Shown here in pieces: positions 31,293 to 42,252 of a stretch of DNA of 64,000 nt. Within the stretch, counting starts at the first letter, position 1. Every line of letters begins with the position of its first letter. The position numbers and the translations under genes were made by a program. The DNA comes from Wurfbainia villosa (lineage: Eukaryota > Streptophyta > Magnoliopsida > Zingiberales > Zingiberaceae): the NCBI GenBank assembly GCA_025175895.1, contig CM045988.1:15901647-15965646 (forward strand), read 5' to 3'. The notes under the pieces were generated by a model, which was not told where the DNA came from, did no database searches, and worked only from the letters and a program-made list of their open reading frames with translations.

Positions 31293-33268
31293 AATATATC
31301 AATATCACATGTAATTCAACAGTATAATCTACAGGTACGACATATATACATCAACATAATAAATATACATACATGCATACCACTAAACAAACTGAACAAC
31401 AAAATATGCTGACATACCTGACCGTCAGCTACTCTACACTCATCCAACCTAGGCATATATCCACAACATAAGGTATAAAGAGTAATATTAACTCACACTA
31501 CACCATGATACAGGTCGAGGGTATCACAGTAACCGACCAACAAGTATACAAGTACCCGGCCTACTACCATACAGAAAATGCAATAACATATATGAATATG
31601 TACAAACAAATGCAACAAGCACAGTACATACAAATGCATCATCAAAGTGAGTATACATATAGACTGCATATGTATGTAAACTAATCACCATCTTCCATGT
31701 ATATATATATACATCCATATATGTATATATATATAGCAATATGCAAAACGCCGTATGATACGACAATGCAATATATGCATGGTCATGCTTGTGCACTACT
31801 GCTACACGACTTCAGTGTGGCCTAGGTGTATATGATAATCGCCCCCAACTCAACACCAACCATCGTTTAGAGTGCCCGAGTGGGCAGTATGATCAAGTAG
31901 CATATGAGCGTAAAGAACTCGCTACACAATGGGGGTCCTTGCTGCTGGCTACTCCGACTGACACTATCTGTGAGTGGTTGAGTGCCACGCACCCAGGATA
32001 ACTGTACGCAATTCCAACTACCACCGTCTATAGTGGTAGAGTGTGGCACAACAAATGCTCTGCCCTCACACCTGTTATTCCTTTGGGAGTAACCTGAGAG
32101 GCAAGATTGCTGACGACTCTCTCAACCCCAAGGGGAGACTATGTCGTCAGTATGCAAGCAATGACATGAATGTACTATCTCACATACATACATCTACCAT
32201 AGACTCTCTGTTCAACAGGGAGTCATACCCATTTGATCAATACACTCTCTATCCTGTAGAGAGTCGTAGTCAACTGATTATGACAAGCTAGGACCACGGG
32301 TCCATAGCGACACACTATTCACAACTCACCTGACCATTTACACAACATAGAGTTGGTAATAAGTATGCAACACATGGGTATTGGAATAAATACTACATTT
32401 AGGGAATTACCTATCCACGGATGACCTTTACCCAATTTACAAATCAGGTCATCATCTGTACTCTAACATCTACACCCTACTAAACATTTATAGATCTACT
32501 TACATCACATATGTAACTACTAAATTATGACAACGAAAAATGTGATATCAACATTTGAGCATATATAGCCAAAGATAAGTATCAAGCATAGGATAAATAA
32601 GAGAAGGGTCAAGATAATATGAACATATAACATGCTCATACCTATGTCTAAATCTGAATGCAATTACATCTACCTAACCAGGCTAGGAAATTACCCACCT
32701 ATTGAGAAGCTCGTGTCAAGCATCTTTGCATTCACGTCTCTATCTCAAATCCAGGTTCTGTAAATATAACATACATAAACAAATGCCAGCGTAATCAAAT
32801 TGTAGGTATAGAAATTTAATCCAACCTAAATCTTTGGCTGATTCGCTACTATCTGCAAGGGTAGTTCCATACCCTTCCATACTAATCCCTGTTTATATCC
32901 TAACTCTTGATTAGTCAATTCAATAATGTAGTAGTGTAATCCTCTACCCTTCATTTACTAATCATATTTGATCTATGATTACTTCACAAATAATACTATT
33001 GTAACATATCATATCGAATCAATAACCATATCCAAATCCAGTTTACAACCATTCCTATTATGTATTTCGTGCTGATTGTATTCACATCTGAGAATACTAC
33101 CTTGTATCAATGTCTTGTACAATAGCATACAAATTTAATTAAGTGTTGGCTTCGTGTAATACCGAATTTAACACCTAATCCTTTAGTGATTTAATCTCAT
33201 CCCTATAATTCATCACCAACTAAAGAAAAACATAACCATATCAAAGCTTACCTAATCAACCACAGCTT
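31293..33268. other. Unassigned DNA, first part
   Basis: About 2 kb that I cannot match to the other repeats in the window. It begins after the B1 LTR and continues at 39971 beyond element C. It has an AT microsatellite-like stretch (31695-31738), no frame above about 90 codons, and no RNA gene or splice structure that I can support. It may be part of another, older transposon or true intergenic DNA. The bases 33264-33268 (AGCTT) are the target-site copy of C. Confidence 0.6.
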
Positions 33269-33867
33269 TGTTAGGGATCGTTTGGAAGCTAGAGGGGGGG
33301 TGAATAGCGTCAATGGAATTCTTTTGCGTTTGTTTCTACAATTTTGTTAGCGCAGCGGATATAGAAAAGTAATAACGATAACGAAATGGACAACACGCTA
33401 ACACAACGATATAACGTGGTTCGGAACCGCACGGTTCCTACCTCACGGATCGAGCTCTATGAGCTCTAGTGATGCACACGCACTCACTAATGACAAATAC
33501 TCCTTCTCGACACAAGTCGGAGGTGGAGAAACCCCTTACAAGTAATCTTACAACAATAAGATATAAATACAAGCAATATACAACAATACAATGCAAAACT
33601 AGTAAAGAGAACAACTTTACAAATGCCTTTGGATTGCTTGCTTGTTGATCGCTTGAATCATGGTTGAAGATCCTGATTTGCAACAGCAAATCGCCTCAAG
33701 ACGTCCAAGAAATCGATACCAAAATCCTCCATCACGAGTTCCTTATAAATCTTCAACCTGTGTTGGAAAAGGTTGATCAGTCGACTGATCGGGACCATCA
33801 GTCGACTGATGCCACTGTTATCATGAGACAACGGCTAGATCCACGCTGGATAAGTCCCACGGATCTA

Positions 33868-33906
33868 CCATCAGTCGACTGATTGTGACCATCAGTCGAC
33901 TGATGG
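33868..33906. repeat. Perfect 16-base inverted repeat with CAGTCGACTG cores in the C LTR
   Basis: CCATCAGTCGACTGAT (33868-33883) and ATCAGTCGACTGATGG (33891-33906) flank a 7-base loop. It is exactly conserved in the other LTR at 39050-39088. Two more palindromes lie at about 33778-33815. Confidence 0.93.
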
Positions 33907-34309
33907 TGTCCTCACTCGACCAGTCGAGTCTCGACTCCATTCTGTGGCCAATTTCTCGAGCACCGCCGGTCGATCATACGATCGATCCGATCTTGAGCCA
34001 TCATCACCGACCCACCTCGCAATGATCGCTAGGTCATAACCCGCAGATTAAACCCTAGTTGACTTCGGTCCAATGATCGCCACATGACACTGGGCCGTGG
34101 CACACCTCAAACATGAGGTTTTAACCGAAGTATGGTTCCCCCATACTTGCTAGACCACCCTTAGCCTAGACCAAAGCCTTCTAGCCACCTCCATTAGCCT
34201 CACGCCTCTTGGATCCCTCCAAGTCATCCATGACTTGTTCATCCATCGCGCTAGCCTTTAAGTGCTTCCATCGGCTATGTCATGCTAACGATGTCTACAC
34301 CGCCAAGGC

Positions 34310-34690
34310 ACTTTGGCCTTACGCTGCCAAGACTCCGCTTGGACTTTACGCCGCCAACCATTGGACTTATGATGCCAAGACTCCCGCTTGGACTTTACGC
34401 TGCCAACGATTTGACTTATGCTGCCAAGACTCCCGCTTGGACTTTACGCTGCCAATATCAAACCCTTGGACTTCTCAAATGCCAAGGCTCAAGCTTAGAC
34501 TTTCCCTTGCCAACCCATGTTGAACTTTCCATGCCAAGACCAATGCTTGGACTTTCCTTGCCAACCCATGTTGGACTTTCCATGCCAAGTACTCAAGACT
34601 TGGACTTTACCTTGCCAAGACCCATGCTTGGACTTTCCCAAATGCCAAGTGTCCCACTTGGACTTTCCATGCCAAGTACTCAAGACTTGG
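34310..34690. repeat. Array of CTTGGACTTTACGCTGCCAA units (C 3' LTR)
   Basis: About a dozen imperfect units, changing from GCTTGGACTTTACGCTGCCAA to GCTTGGACTTTCCATGCCAA across the array. The same array is at 39480-39860 in the other LTR. Confidence 0.9.
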
Positions 34691-34798
34691 ACTTCCCTAT
34701 GACAATTACATTGTCATATATTTTTTTCGAACATCAAAACATCACTCGAGTTAAACTCGAGTCCTAGTCAATCATGACCTGGGCCGATTGCACCAACA

Positions 34799-35255
34799 AT
34801 CTCCCCCTTTTTGATGTTTGACAAAACCCAAACAAACCATTGAGTTAGACCACTAACTCAAGCTCCTTACCAATTTCCCAAATTGGTAATTCCAAATCTT
34901 CTCCAAATAACATTCTCCAAATGTTCTCCCCCAAACATTCTCCCCCTTTTTGACTAACATCAAAAAGGTCTTCTCTCCAAGGAGGTCAATGTCTCATGTC
35001 CCAATGAGATCTTACAATCTCCCCCTTCGTCCAAAAATACCTAGGATGCCTACCATCTTCCTAGTGATAAGTCCCATATCACTCAAGAGAGGCAATCCTA
35101 TACTCTCTCCCAATTTCCAAATTGGGTCTCTCAAAAACCCATCAATTTTCCAATTGATGATACTCTTCCAATTAACTTCTCCCCCTTCAAGAAGAGAAAC
35201 ACATCCATCATCCCATGATGGATAACTCCCTCTAAAGGCTTGCTCCCCCTTGACC
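34799..35255 (-). repeat. Multiple polypurine tract of C
   Basis: CTCCCCC tracts (GGGGGAG on the minus strand) occur near 34801, 34927, 34941, 35020, 35181 and 35244. The first, next to the LTR and followed by TTTTTGATG, is the main tract. Confidence 0.85.
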
Positions 35256-36705
35256 ATTGCACCAACAATGTCCTTGGGAAGTCCTTAAGCCAATAGGAAC
35301 TCTAAACCATCAAAATTAAGGTTCTAAGTTCAACATAGAACTTTCACTCACCTTAAGATTGATACAAACCCTAAAACCTATCCAAATCCATATTCAATGG
35401 ATTTTCACCCTTTATAATGCTTCCCAAAGCATATCCTAGGGTTAGGAGTGGTTAGGGACCTTTACCATAGCTGAAATCGGGTTAAGCAACCTTGGTTACC
35501 CCGAAATCAGCTACCAATGAGTGATTCAGGACATCACGATCGGGCACCATCACCGATCACACTAATATAATGATCGATAACTGAAATTTCTGAATTTCAG
35601 TTATCAGAGTTGAATTTCAAAAAACCATAAATAATTATACGTATATCAAAAAATCACGAAATTTGGTACGTATAATACTTATGACCAATACAATAGGTGA
35701 AAAATATTTGAAAAATATTTTACCCATAAAATAAAGAGTTTGATACAAAACTCAAAACCATTGAAATTTTCAATGTTTTGCCCCTATCTTGTATCAACTC
35801 TATCAATGATGATTGCTATCAAAAGATAGACTTCATCAAGGTTTTTCAAAATGATTTTAAAAAGTTTTCAAAATCTTATTTTGGATCATATTCCTTGGGC
35901 TCTACGTACATGACTTGTACACAAGATTTCCAAATGATCCACTTGTTGAGTTAAAATGAGTTTGGGTTCAACTAGATGCAACAACTATGCACCTTGAACT
36001 TAACTCATATCCTAGCATCTCACATGTATCTAGGGTGTATAAATACACATACATGTCAATGTGATGTGAGATGTGGGTTTTGTTCTCCCTAATCTAGGGT
36101 TTCATGCATTTTCCTAAGGCAACTCTACTTGATTCCCTTATAAATGGGACTCCAAGTCATGCCATAGTCCTTATATCAATTTTAATCAATTAAATGCATG
36201 AAATGATCATGGCATAATAATAACAATAATTAAGCATGGCCAATGATCATGATGTCATGGCATAATATGAAATCTAAAAACACATGACATTTATCCTTAA
36301 TCCATAAGCATACTCATGACATATAAATGATAGAACATAAACATGATGTCATGTCATGGCATATGGCAAACAAATCATGGCAAGTAAAAAGTATAGGTAT
36401 ACGTATACCTAAATTTTAATATTAATTGCCATTTGATATAATTAATTATATTTTGCCATATTATCACTAATCTTCCTAGTGTGCCAAAAACCCAAAATGG
36501 CAAACTAATCTCTAAAACTAAATTGTGTCAATTTAATCATTTTATCAAACTTCTCAAATAATATTGGCACATCCTAAAATCTTTTAGGATTAAAGCTCAA
36601 ATGTATTTTCAAGGTAACCATAACCTTGAAAATATCCTAAAGTGCCACCTTTACAATGGTTGAGTTAACAACCCATCCAATCAAGGTTGGGACACCCTAA
36701 CCCAT
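35256..36705 (-). other. C non-coding region downstream of gag
   Basis: It is AT-rich DNA with CATGGCATAT-type words and no pol-like translation. A pair of GATCGGG/CCGATCA words near 35538-35556 occupies the place of the hairpin seen in A1 and A2 and may be a degraded form. It is collinear with 44065-45297 of D. Confidence 0.7.
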
Positions 36706-38385
36706 CTAGCGTGAATCAATCACGCTCTTAGGAACCCAAAACCTACTTGAGCTCCTAGGGTTAATTAGGTACTCCTTAGGGATAACCTCCCTAGATACCT
36801 TCCTAATGACCCTTCTAGGCTTAGAAGCCTTGGTCATTTTGGTTTTGCCATGGTTAACTCTAGGGTGACTCCTTATAACCTTCTTAGTGGCTTCCCTAGG
36901 TTTCCTAGAAACCCTAGCCACTAGGCACAACCTTTGGTCAACCTTAGGGATGACTTCCCTATTGACCTTGGTCTTCCTAGACCTAGTTTGTGTCCCATAA
37001 TCAAATGGAACACTATGGTAAGCTACCTTAGGCTTAGGTTTGTGACCCAAACCTTGCTTGCCTTTGGTTGACTTTTGACTCTTAGGTCCTTGGTGTTGAC
37101 TTTGACTTTTGGACCTTTGACTTTGACCATTAGACCCTTTAAATTGGTTTTGTATATTCCTAAGGGTCTTTTCTAGTTTCTCAAGCCTTGACCTCAAGGC
37201 TTGGTTTTCTAATTCTAATTGCCCAATTGATTTTTGATTAAATTCTTGGGCATGGGAGTTTCTAGGCATATGCCTAGTCCATTTAGGGTTAACACCTAGG
37301 TGCTCTTGCACCTTTTTAATTGTCTCCCTAGGTAAAATTGATCTTGAGTTATTTGACCTAGGTTTGTTCTTAGGTAAATTGTTTTTAGGGACATTAGTCC
37401 CAAATTTCTCCTTATTTCCTAAGTGGATGTTTTTAGCACCTAAACAAATATGTCTATCGTTTCTAGCATGCTTTTCATGTACAATAGCAAGACTATTAAA
37501 ATTATTCCTAGCATGCTTCTTATCCCTAGAAATTGAAGGTGAATTAATAAATTTTACCTTAGGGTTTGCCTTGGAGGCTCCCCCTACTTGTGTTGCTCCT
37601 TCTTGCCCTTTCTTCTTCCCCCTTGGGCAATGACTCCGGTAATGTCCCTTTGAGTTGCACTTGAAGCATATGATATGCTCCTTGCTCTTTTGACTTTGGG
37701 GACCGGCATCCTTGACTTTTGGTCCCGGTTGAGCCTTCTTTACCCTTTTTGGGCACTTACTCTTGTAGTGCCCGGATTCCCTACACTCAAAGCAAATTAT
37801 ATGATTTTTGTTTAAAATCGAATTGCTTGAGTTACCTAGTTCGGTGGTGAGGATCTCTTGAGCTTGTTCTTCCTCTTGACCGGATGTAGATGTTACTTCT
37901 TGTTGCTCCGGTGTTGAGGATGCTCTAATCTCCTCAATCCTAGAAGTGGATACTTCTTCCACTTCTTCCACCTCTTCTTTCTCTGATCCGGAGGTTGACT
38001 CCATCTCAACTTCCGATTCCTCACTTTCACTTGAGGATGAACTCTCCTCATGGAATCTTGCCAACTTTCTCCATAGCTCCTTGGCATACATGTAATCCCT
38101 TAGCTTGCACAAAACACCATTAGGGATTAAATCTTCCAAAAGTTTCGTTACCTTAACTTCGGTCTTGAGCTTTTGACGTTGCTCTTGGGTCCACTTTTTA
38201 AATTTTAGGACATTCCCTTTCTTATCCCTAGGAAGTTCAAGGCCTTCAATGAGGATGAACCAATCCTCTATGTTCATCATCAAGAATGTTTCCATTCTTG
38301 CTCTCCACGTCGGAAAATCTTCTGGATCATATGGAGGTGGAGTATTGATATCCCATCCAAGCTTGTCTTGGAATTCCATCTTCAC
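36706..38385 (-). CDS. Gag of Sirevirus C, intact (559 aa)
   Basis: The frame is uninterrupted from a start at 38385 (MKMEFQDKLGWDINTPPPYD) to a stop after PKSVIDSR. Residues 1-115 are the N-terminal half of a gag capsid-like domain (FPTWRARMETFLMM, KKWTQEQRQKLKTE, MYAKELWRKLARFHEE). The domain then breaks off into a Ser/Glu-rich linker, in contrast to A2, where it continues. Two CCHC zinc knuckles follow (CFECRESGHYKSKC and CFKCNSKGHYRSHC), then a coiled coil near residues 390-425 (LELENQALRSRLEKLEKTLRNIQ) and a basic C-terminus with IPKEYLINPRSSSRFWVPKS. It should bind RNA and assemble with other gag proteins. It is the only long gene here without breaks, and no pol follows it. Confidence 0.93.
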   Translation of the reverse strand: MKMEFQDKLGWDINTPPPYDPEDFPTWRARMETFLMMNIEDWFILIEGLELPRDKKGNVLKFKKWTQEQRQKLKTEVKVTKLLEDLIPNGVLCKLRDYMYAKELWRKLARFHEESSSSSESEESEVEMESTSGSEKEEVEEVEEVSTSRIEEIRASSTPEQQEVTSTSGQEEEQAQEILTTELGNSSNSILNKNHIICFECRESGHYKSKCPKRVKKAQPGPKVKDAGPQSQKSKEHIICFKCNSKGHYRSHCPRGKKKGQEGATQVGGASKANPKVKFINSPSISRDKKHARNNFNSLAIVHEKHARNDRHICLGAKNIHLGNKEKFGTNVPKNNLPKNKPRSNNSRSILPRETIKKVQEHLGVNPKWTRHMPRNSHAQEFNQKSIGQLELENQALRSRLEKLEKTLRNIQNQFKGSNGQSQRSKSQSQHQGPKSQKSTKGKQGLGHKPKPKVAYHSVPFDYGTQTRSRKTKVNREVIPKVDQRLCLVARVSRKPREATKKVIRSHPRVNHGKTKMTKASKPRRVIRKVSREVIPKEYLINPRSSSRFWVPKSVIDSR

Positions 38386-38435
38386 CCTCTAGCCTTTTGT
38401 TTTAGCTCCGGGCGGTTAGTCCGTAGAAGAGCCCC

Positions 38436-38450
38436 GGGCTCTGATACCAC
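38436..38450 (-). other. Primer-binding site of C
   Basis: The plus strand reads GGGCTCTGATACCAC, the complement of GTGGTATCAGAGCCC, next to the LTR end. It is an exact tRNA-Met-type site. Confidence 0.92.
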
Positions 38451-38451
38451 T

Positions 38452-39970
38452 TGTTAGGGATCGTTTGGAAGCTAGAGGGGGGTGAATAGCGTCAATGGAA
38501 TTCTTTCGCGTTTGTTTCTACAATTTCGTTAGCGCAGCGGAAAAAGAAAAGTAATAACGATAATGAAATGGACAACATGCTAACACAACAATATAACGTG
38601 GTTCGGAACCGCACGGTTACTACTCCACGGATCGAGCTCTACGAGCTCTAGTGATGCACACACACTCACTAATGACAAATACTCCTTCTCGACACAAGTC
38701 GGAGGTGGAGAAACCCCTTACAAGTAATCTTAGAACAATAAGATATAAATACAAGCAATATACAACAATACAATGCAAAACTAGTAAAGAGAACAACTTT
38801 ACAAATGCCTTTGGATTGCTTGCTTGTTGATCGCTTGAATCGTGGTTGAAGACCCTGATTTGCAATAGCAAATCGCCTCAAGACGTCCAAGAAATCGATA
38901 CCAAAATCCTCCATCACGAGCTCCTTATAAAGCTTCAACCTGTGCTGGAAAAGGTCAATCAGTCGATTGATCGGGACCATTAGTCGACTGATGCCACTGT
39001 TGTCGTGAGACAACGGCTAGATCCACGCTAGATAAGTCCAACGGATCTACCATCAGTCGACTGATTGTGACCATCAGTCGACTGATGGAGTCCTCACTCG
39101 ACCATTCGAGTCTCGACTCCATTCTGTGGTCGATTTCGAGCACCGCCATCGATCACACGATCGATCCGATCGCTGAGCCATCACGATCCGCCCACCTCCG
39201 GCTGATCGCTAGGCCATAACCCATAGTCAAACCCTAGTTGACTCGGTCCAGTCGACTGCCACATGGCAACAGTCGATTGGCACACCTCAAACATGAGGTT
39301 TTAACCGAAGTATGGTTCCCCCATACTTGCTAGACCACCCTTAGCCTAGACCTAAGCCTTCTAGCCACCTCCATTAGCCTCACGCCTCTTGGATGCCTCT
39401 AAGTCATCCATGACTTGTTCATCCATCACGCTAGCCTTCAAGTGCTTCCATCGGCTATGTCATGCTAACGGTGTCTACACTGCCAAAGCACTTTGGACTT
39501 ACGCTGCCAAGACTCCGCTTGGACTTTACGCCGCCAACCATTGGACTTATGCTGCCAAGACTCCTGCTTGGACTTTACGCTGCCAACCATTGGACTTATG
39601 CTGCCAAGACTCCCGCTTGGACTTTACGCTGCCAATATCAAACCCTTGGACTTCTCAAATGCCAAGACTCAAGCTTGGACTTTCCCGTGCCAACCCATGT
39701 TGGACTTTCCATGCCAAGACCATGCTTGGACTTTCCTTGCCAACCCATGTTGGACTTTCCATGCCAAGTACTCAAGACTTGGACTTTACCTTCAAGACTC
39801 ATGCTTGACTTTCTAAATGCCAAGTGTCCCACTTGACTTTTCATGCCAAGTACTCAAGACTTGACTTCCTATGACAATTACATTGTCATATGTTTTTGTC
39901 GAACATCAAAACATCACTCGAGTCAAACTCGAGTCCTGGTCAATCATGACCTGGGCCGATTGCACCAACA
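38452..39970 (-). mobile_element. 5' LTR of C
   Basis: It is the partner of 33269-34798, with palindromes at 38955-39090 and the unit array at 39480-39860. A TATA-like word (minus strand) is at 38924-38932. It keeps CAGTCGACTGCC at about 39250, where the partner has CAATGATCGCC. Confidence 0.93.
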
Positions 39971-40247
39971 AGCTTCTTGCTCCAACTTAATGTGCCAAAT
40001 CTGCACCACCAATTTAGGTAGGAAATCACAACTCTTCATCACCTGAAAAATCCACACCGTGAATTAACATTCTCTTGACTCGCTACTCTTCAAATCCTTG
40101 ATCCACAAGAACAAACATTTTTGCAATACCAGAATCCGACTAGATAGGCTGCAAGGGATCACATAGCAGATCCACCGACTCATCCTCTTGAACCACCGTG
40201 AATTAGAATGGTAGCACTCTCCACCACAATGATCACACAATCGAAAT
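39971..40247. other. Unassigned DNA, second part
   Basis: It begins with the second AGCTT target-site copy of C and continues the sequence broken at 33268, up to the start of the F LTR. No gene is visible. CCACACCGTGAATTA and ACCACCGTGAATTAGA form a short direct repeat near 40050 and 40192. Confidence 0.6.
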
Positions 40248-40895
40248 TGAAGGTAGGAAACATCGCTTCCCACTTCAACTCGGTTGCTTGTTCATGGAGA
40301 TCCCATCGTCGCCCCCGGATTAAAAAAAATTGTCTATGATAATTAGGATTACCTAAGCTACCGCTTCATCGCCATGCTATTCGATTAGAGTAGTCACTTG
40401 AACAAACTTGTTGTTCAAGCAACCAACCTTATTCCCATGGAATAGACGATGTACGGATCGACGGTTTTTGTGTTTGTATTCGGGGTCCAAGTAAATTAGC
40501 CACATATAAAAACATACAACATGCATATAATTGAAAAACAATTATTGACATAATACAAAAGAATATAAACAAACATTATACCTTTTGATCTTCTATTGTA
40601 TGTCCTTCCTCCGTTTGGACGTCGTGTGGGCGACGATCTTCCAAAAGTCGAAGCCTCCTAGATCACCAATCTTCCTTTCCTTTTTCACTCCGAACAAAGG
40701 AAGATGATAAAACAAAACTCTTCTCCTTCCTTTAACCGACCACCAAGCTCCAAGCTTGGTGCTTGCCACCATCCAAGGAGAAGAATAAGGAGAAGTGGAT
40801 GCCGGCCAAAACTCAAAAGGAAGAGACCCTAGACTTTGTTTCCATCGGCCAAGGAGAAGAGAGAAATTAGGTTGAGCACCGGCCAAGGTAGAGAG
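40248..40895 (-). mobile_element. F 3' LTR, left part
   Basis: It begins TGAAGGTAGGAAACATCGC, matching the family LTR start, and ends at GAGAG (40891-40895), the target site used by B2. The other part resumes at 55711. Confidence 0.87.
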
Positions 40896-42252
40896 TTAAG
40901 GGAGGGGAAACTTCGCTTCCCACTTCAACTCGGTCGCTTGTTCATGGCTTATCCTTCACGTCCAAAAAAATTATCCTTGACAAGAGTGATTACCCAAGCT
41001 ACCGTTTCTTCGTCGTGCTATTCGATTAGAGTGGTCATTTGAACAAACTTGTTCAAGCAACCAACTTCTATTCTAGATCAGCCGCGGAATAGACGATGTA
41101 CGGATCACCAGTGTTTGCATTTGTATTCGGGGTCAAAGTAAATTTAGCCACATATAAAACCATACAACATACAACATGTATATGATTGAAAAACAATTAT
41201 AGACATGTCACAAAAGAATATAAACAAGCATTATACCTCTCGATCTTTTATTGTATGCCCTTCCTCCTTTTGGATGTCGTGTGGGCGACGATCTTCCAAA
41301 AGTCAAAGCCTCCTAGATCACCAATCTTCCTTTCTTTTCTCGCTCCGAACAAAAGAAAGAATAAGAAACAAAAATCTCCTCTATCTAGGACCAACTAACA
41401 AGCTCCCAACTTGAAGCTTGCCGGCGGCCTAAAGAGATGGAAAGGTGGGCGCCGGCAAAGAGATGAGAGGATGGGTACTAGCAACCCAAGGAATCACCCT
41501 AACCCTTGTTTCCACCGGCCAAGGAGAAGAGAAGGAAGAGCTTTGGATGCCGGCCAAAGAGAGGAGAGGATGGGCGCCGACCACCTAAGGAAGAAGAAGG
41601 AAAATCTTTCCAAGTTTGAGGCCGCCCAAGACTCCTTGCCCGTGCCGCCAAAAAACCCTAATCCCCTTTGCCTCCAAATTGCTCTTGCCGCCCACCCTAA
41701 TCCCTCCTTTTATAGAGTTAGGATTAAGCCTTGTTTTAATCTGCACCATCGGTTCTAGGGATTTAATCTCAACCATCGAATCTAGAGATTTAATCTCAAC
41801 CATCGGATCTAGAGATTTAATCTCTACCGTTGGATCTAGAGTTTTGTTTTCTATCATTGGATCTAGGCTCCATGAGGTTTTAATAGGCTACAATAGGGAC
41901 CATGAGGAGGAGTTGGATCTTGGCCACCCAATGGATCAAGCTCACATAAAGTCCGATCCATTAATGATAATCCATTCCACTAGAGGACTATCATTGATCT
42001 ACCTCACCAACCCCCATAAATTAATATGGGCTCCATATACTATTTGTACATTTTTTCTACCCGTGTTTAAGATTTCGAATGTCCGTCGATTAATTAATTT
42101 ACTGACAATTAATTTATCAACATCTAACTCCATGAGTAGTACCACTCAACCTTATCATCATGCTGGACCAAGTCCATCTGCAGGGTTTACATTATGAACC
42201 TTATGAGCTCCTCAAGGGGACATCATCATCCTAATATATAGGACACGGTTTT
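40896..42252 (-). mobile_element. B2 3' LTR, left part
   Basis: It matches 53851-55200. A minus-strand TATA box is at 41707-41714 and the tandem GGATCTAGAGATTTAATC units are at about 41735-41860. It is interrupted at GGTTTT by D. Confidence 0.9.

Larger units (their letters stand above)
33269..34798 (-). mobile_element. 3' LTR of C
   Basis: It contains a palindrome cluster (33778-33906) just upstream (minus strand) of a TATA-like word near 33750, and the CTTGGACTTTACGCTGCCAA array at 34310-34690. The long plus-strand frames across the array are repeat translations. Confidence 0.93.
33269..39970 (-). mobile_element. Gag-only Sirevirus C, complete with TSD AGCTT
   Basis: The element is 6,702 bases on the minus strand. 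The 5' LTR is at 38452-39970 (1,519 bases) and the 3' LTR at 33269-34798 (1,530 bases). AGCTT flanks it at 33264-33268 and 39971-39975. The interior holds an intact gag and about 1.9 kb of non-coding DNA, with no pol. LTR ends are TGTTGGTGCAAT...CCCTAACA on the minus strand. Confidence 0.94.

Noticed and set aside
31690..31740. Possible promoter or microsatellite with TATATATA runs
   Set aside because: The alternating AT run has no gene on either side and is too short and irregular to call as anything but low-complexity DNA.
31789..32291. Possible small host genes in the unassigned DNA
   Set aside because: The frames of 70-82 codons have no recognisable domain, no start context or splice pattern I can support, and are of the length expected by chance.
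34209..34767. Overlapping plus-strand open frames with repeated WTLRCQ / LDFPCQ words
   Set aside because: They are translations of the CTTGGACTTTACGCTGCCAA array in the C LTR; all three frames are open because the unit lacks stops. The copies at 39389-39836 have the same cause.
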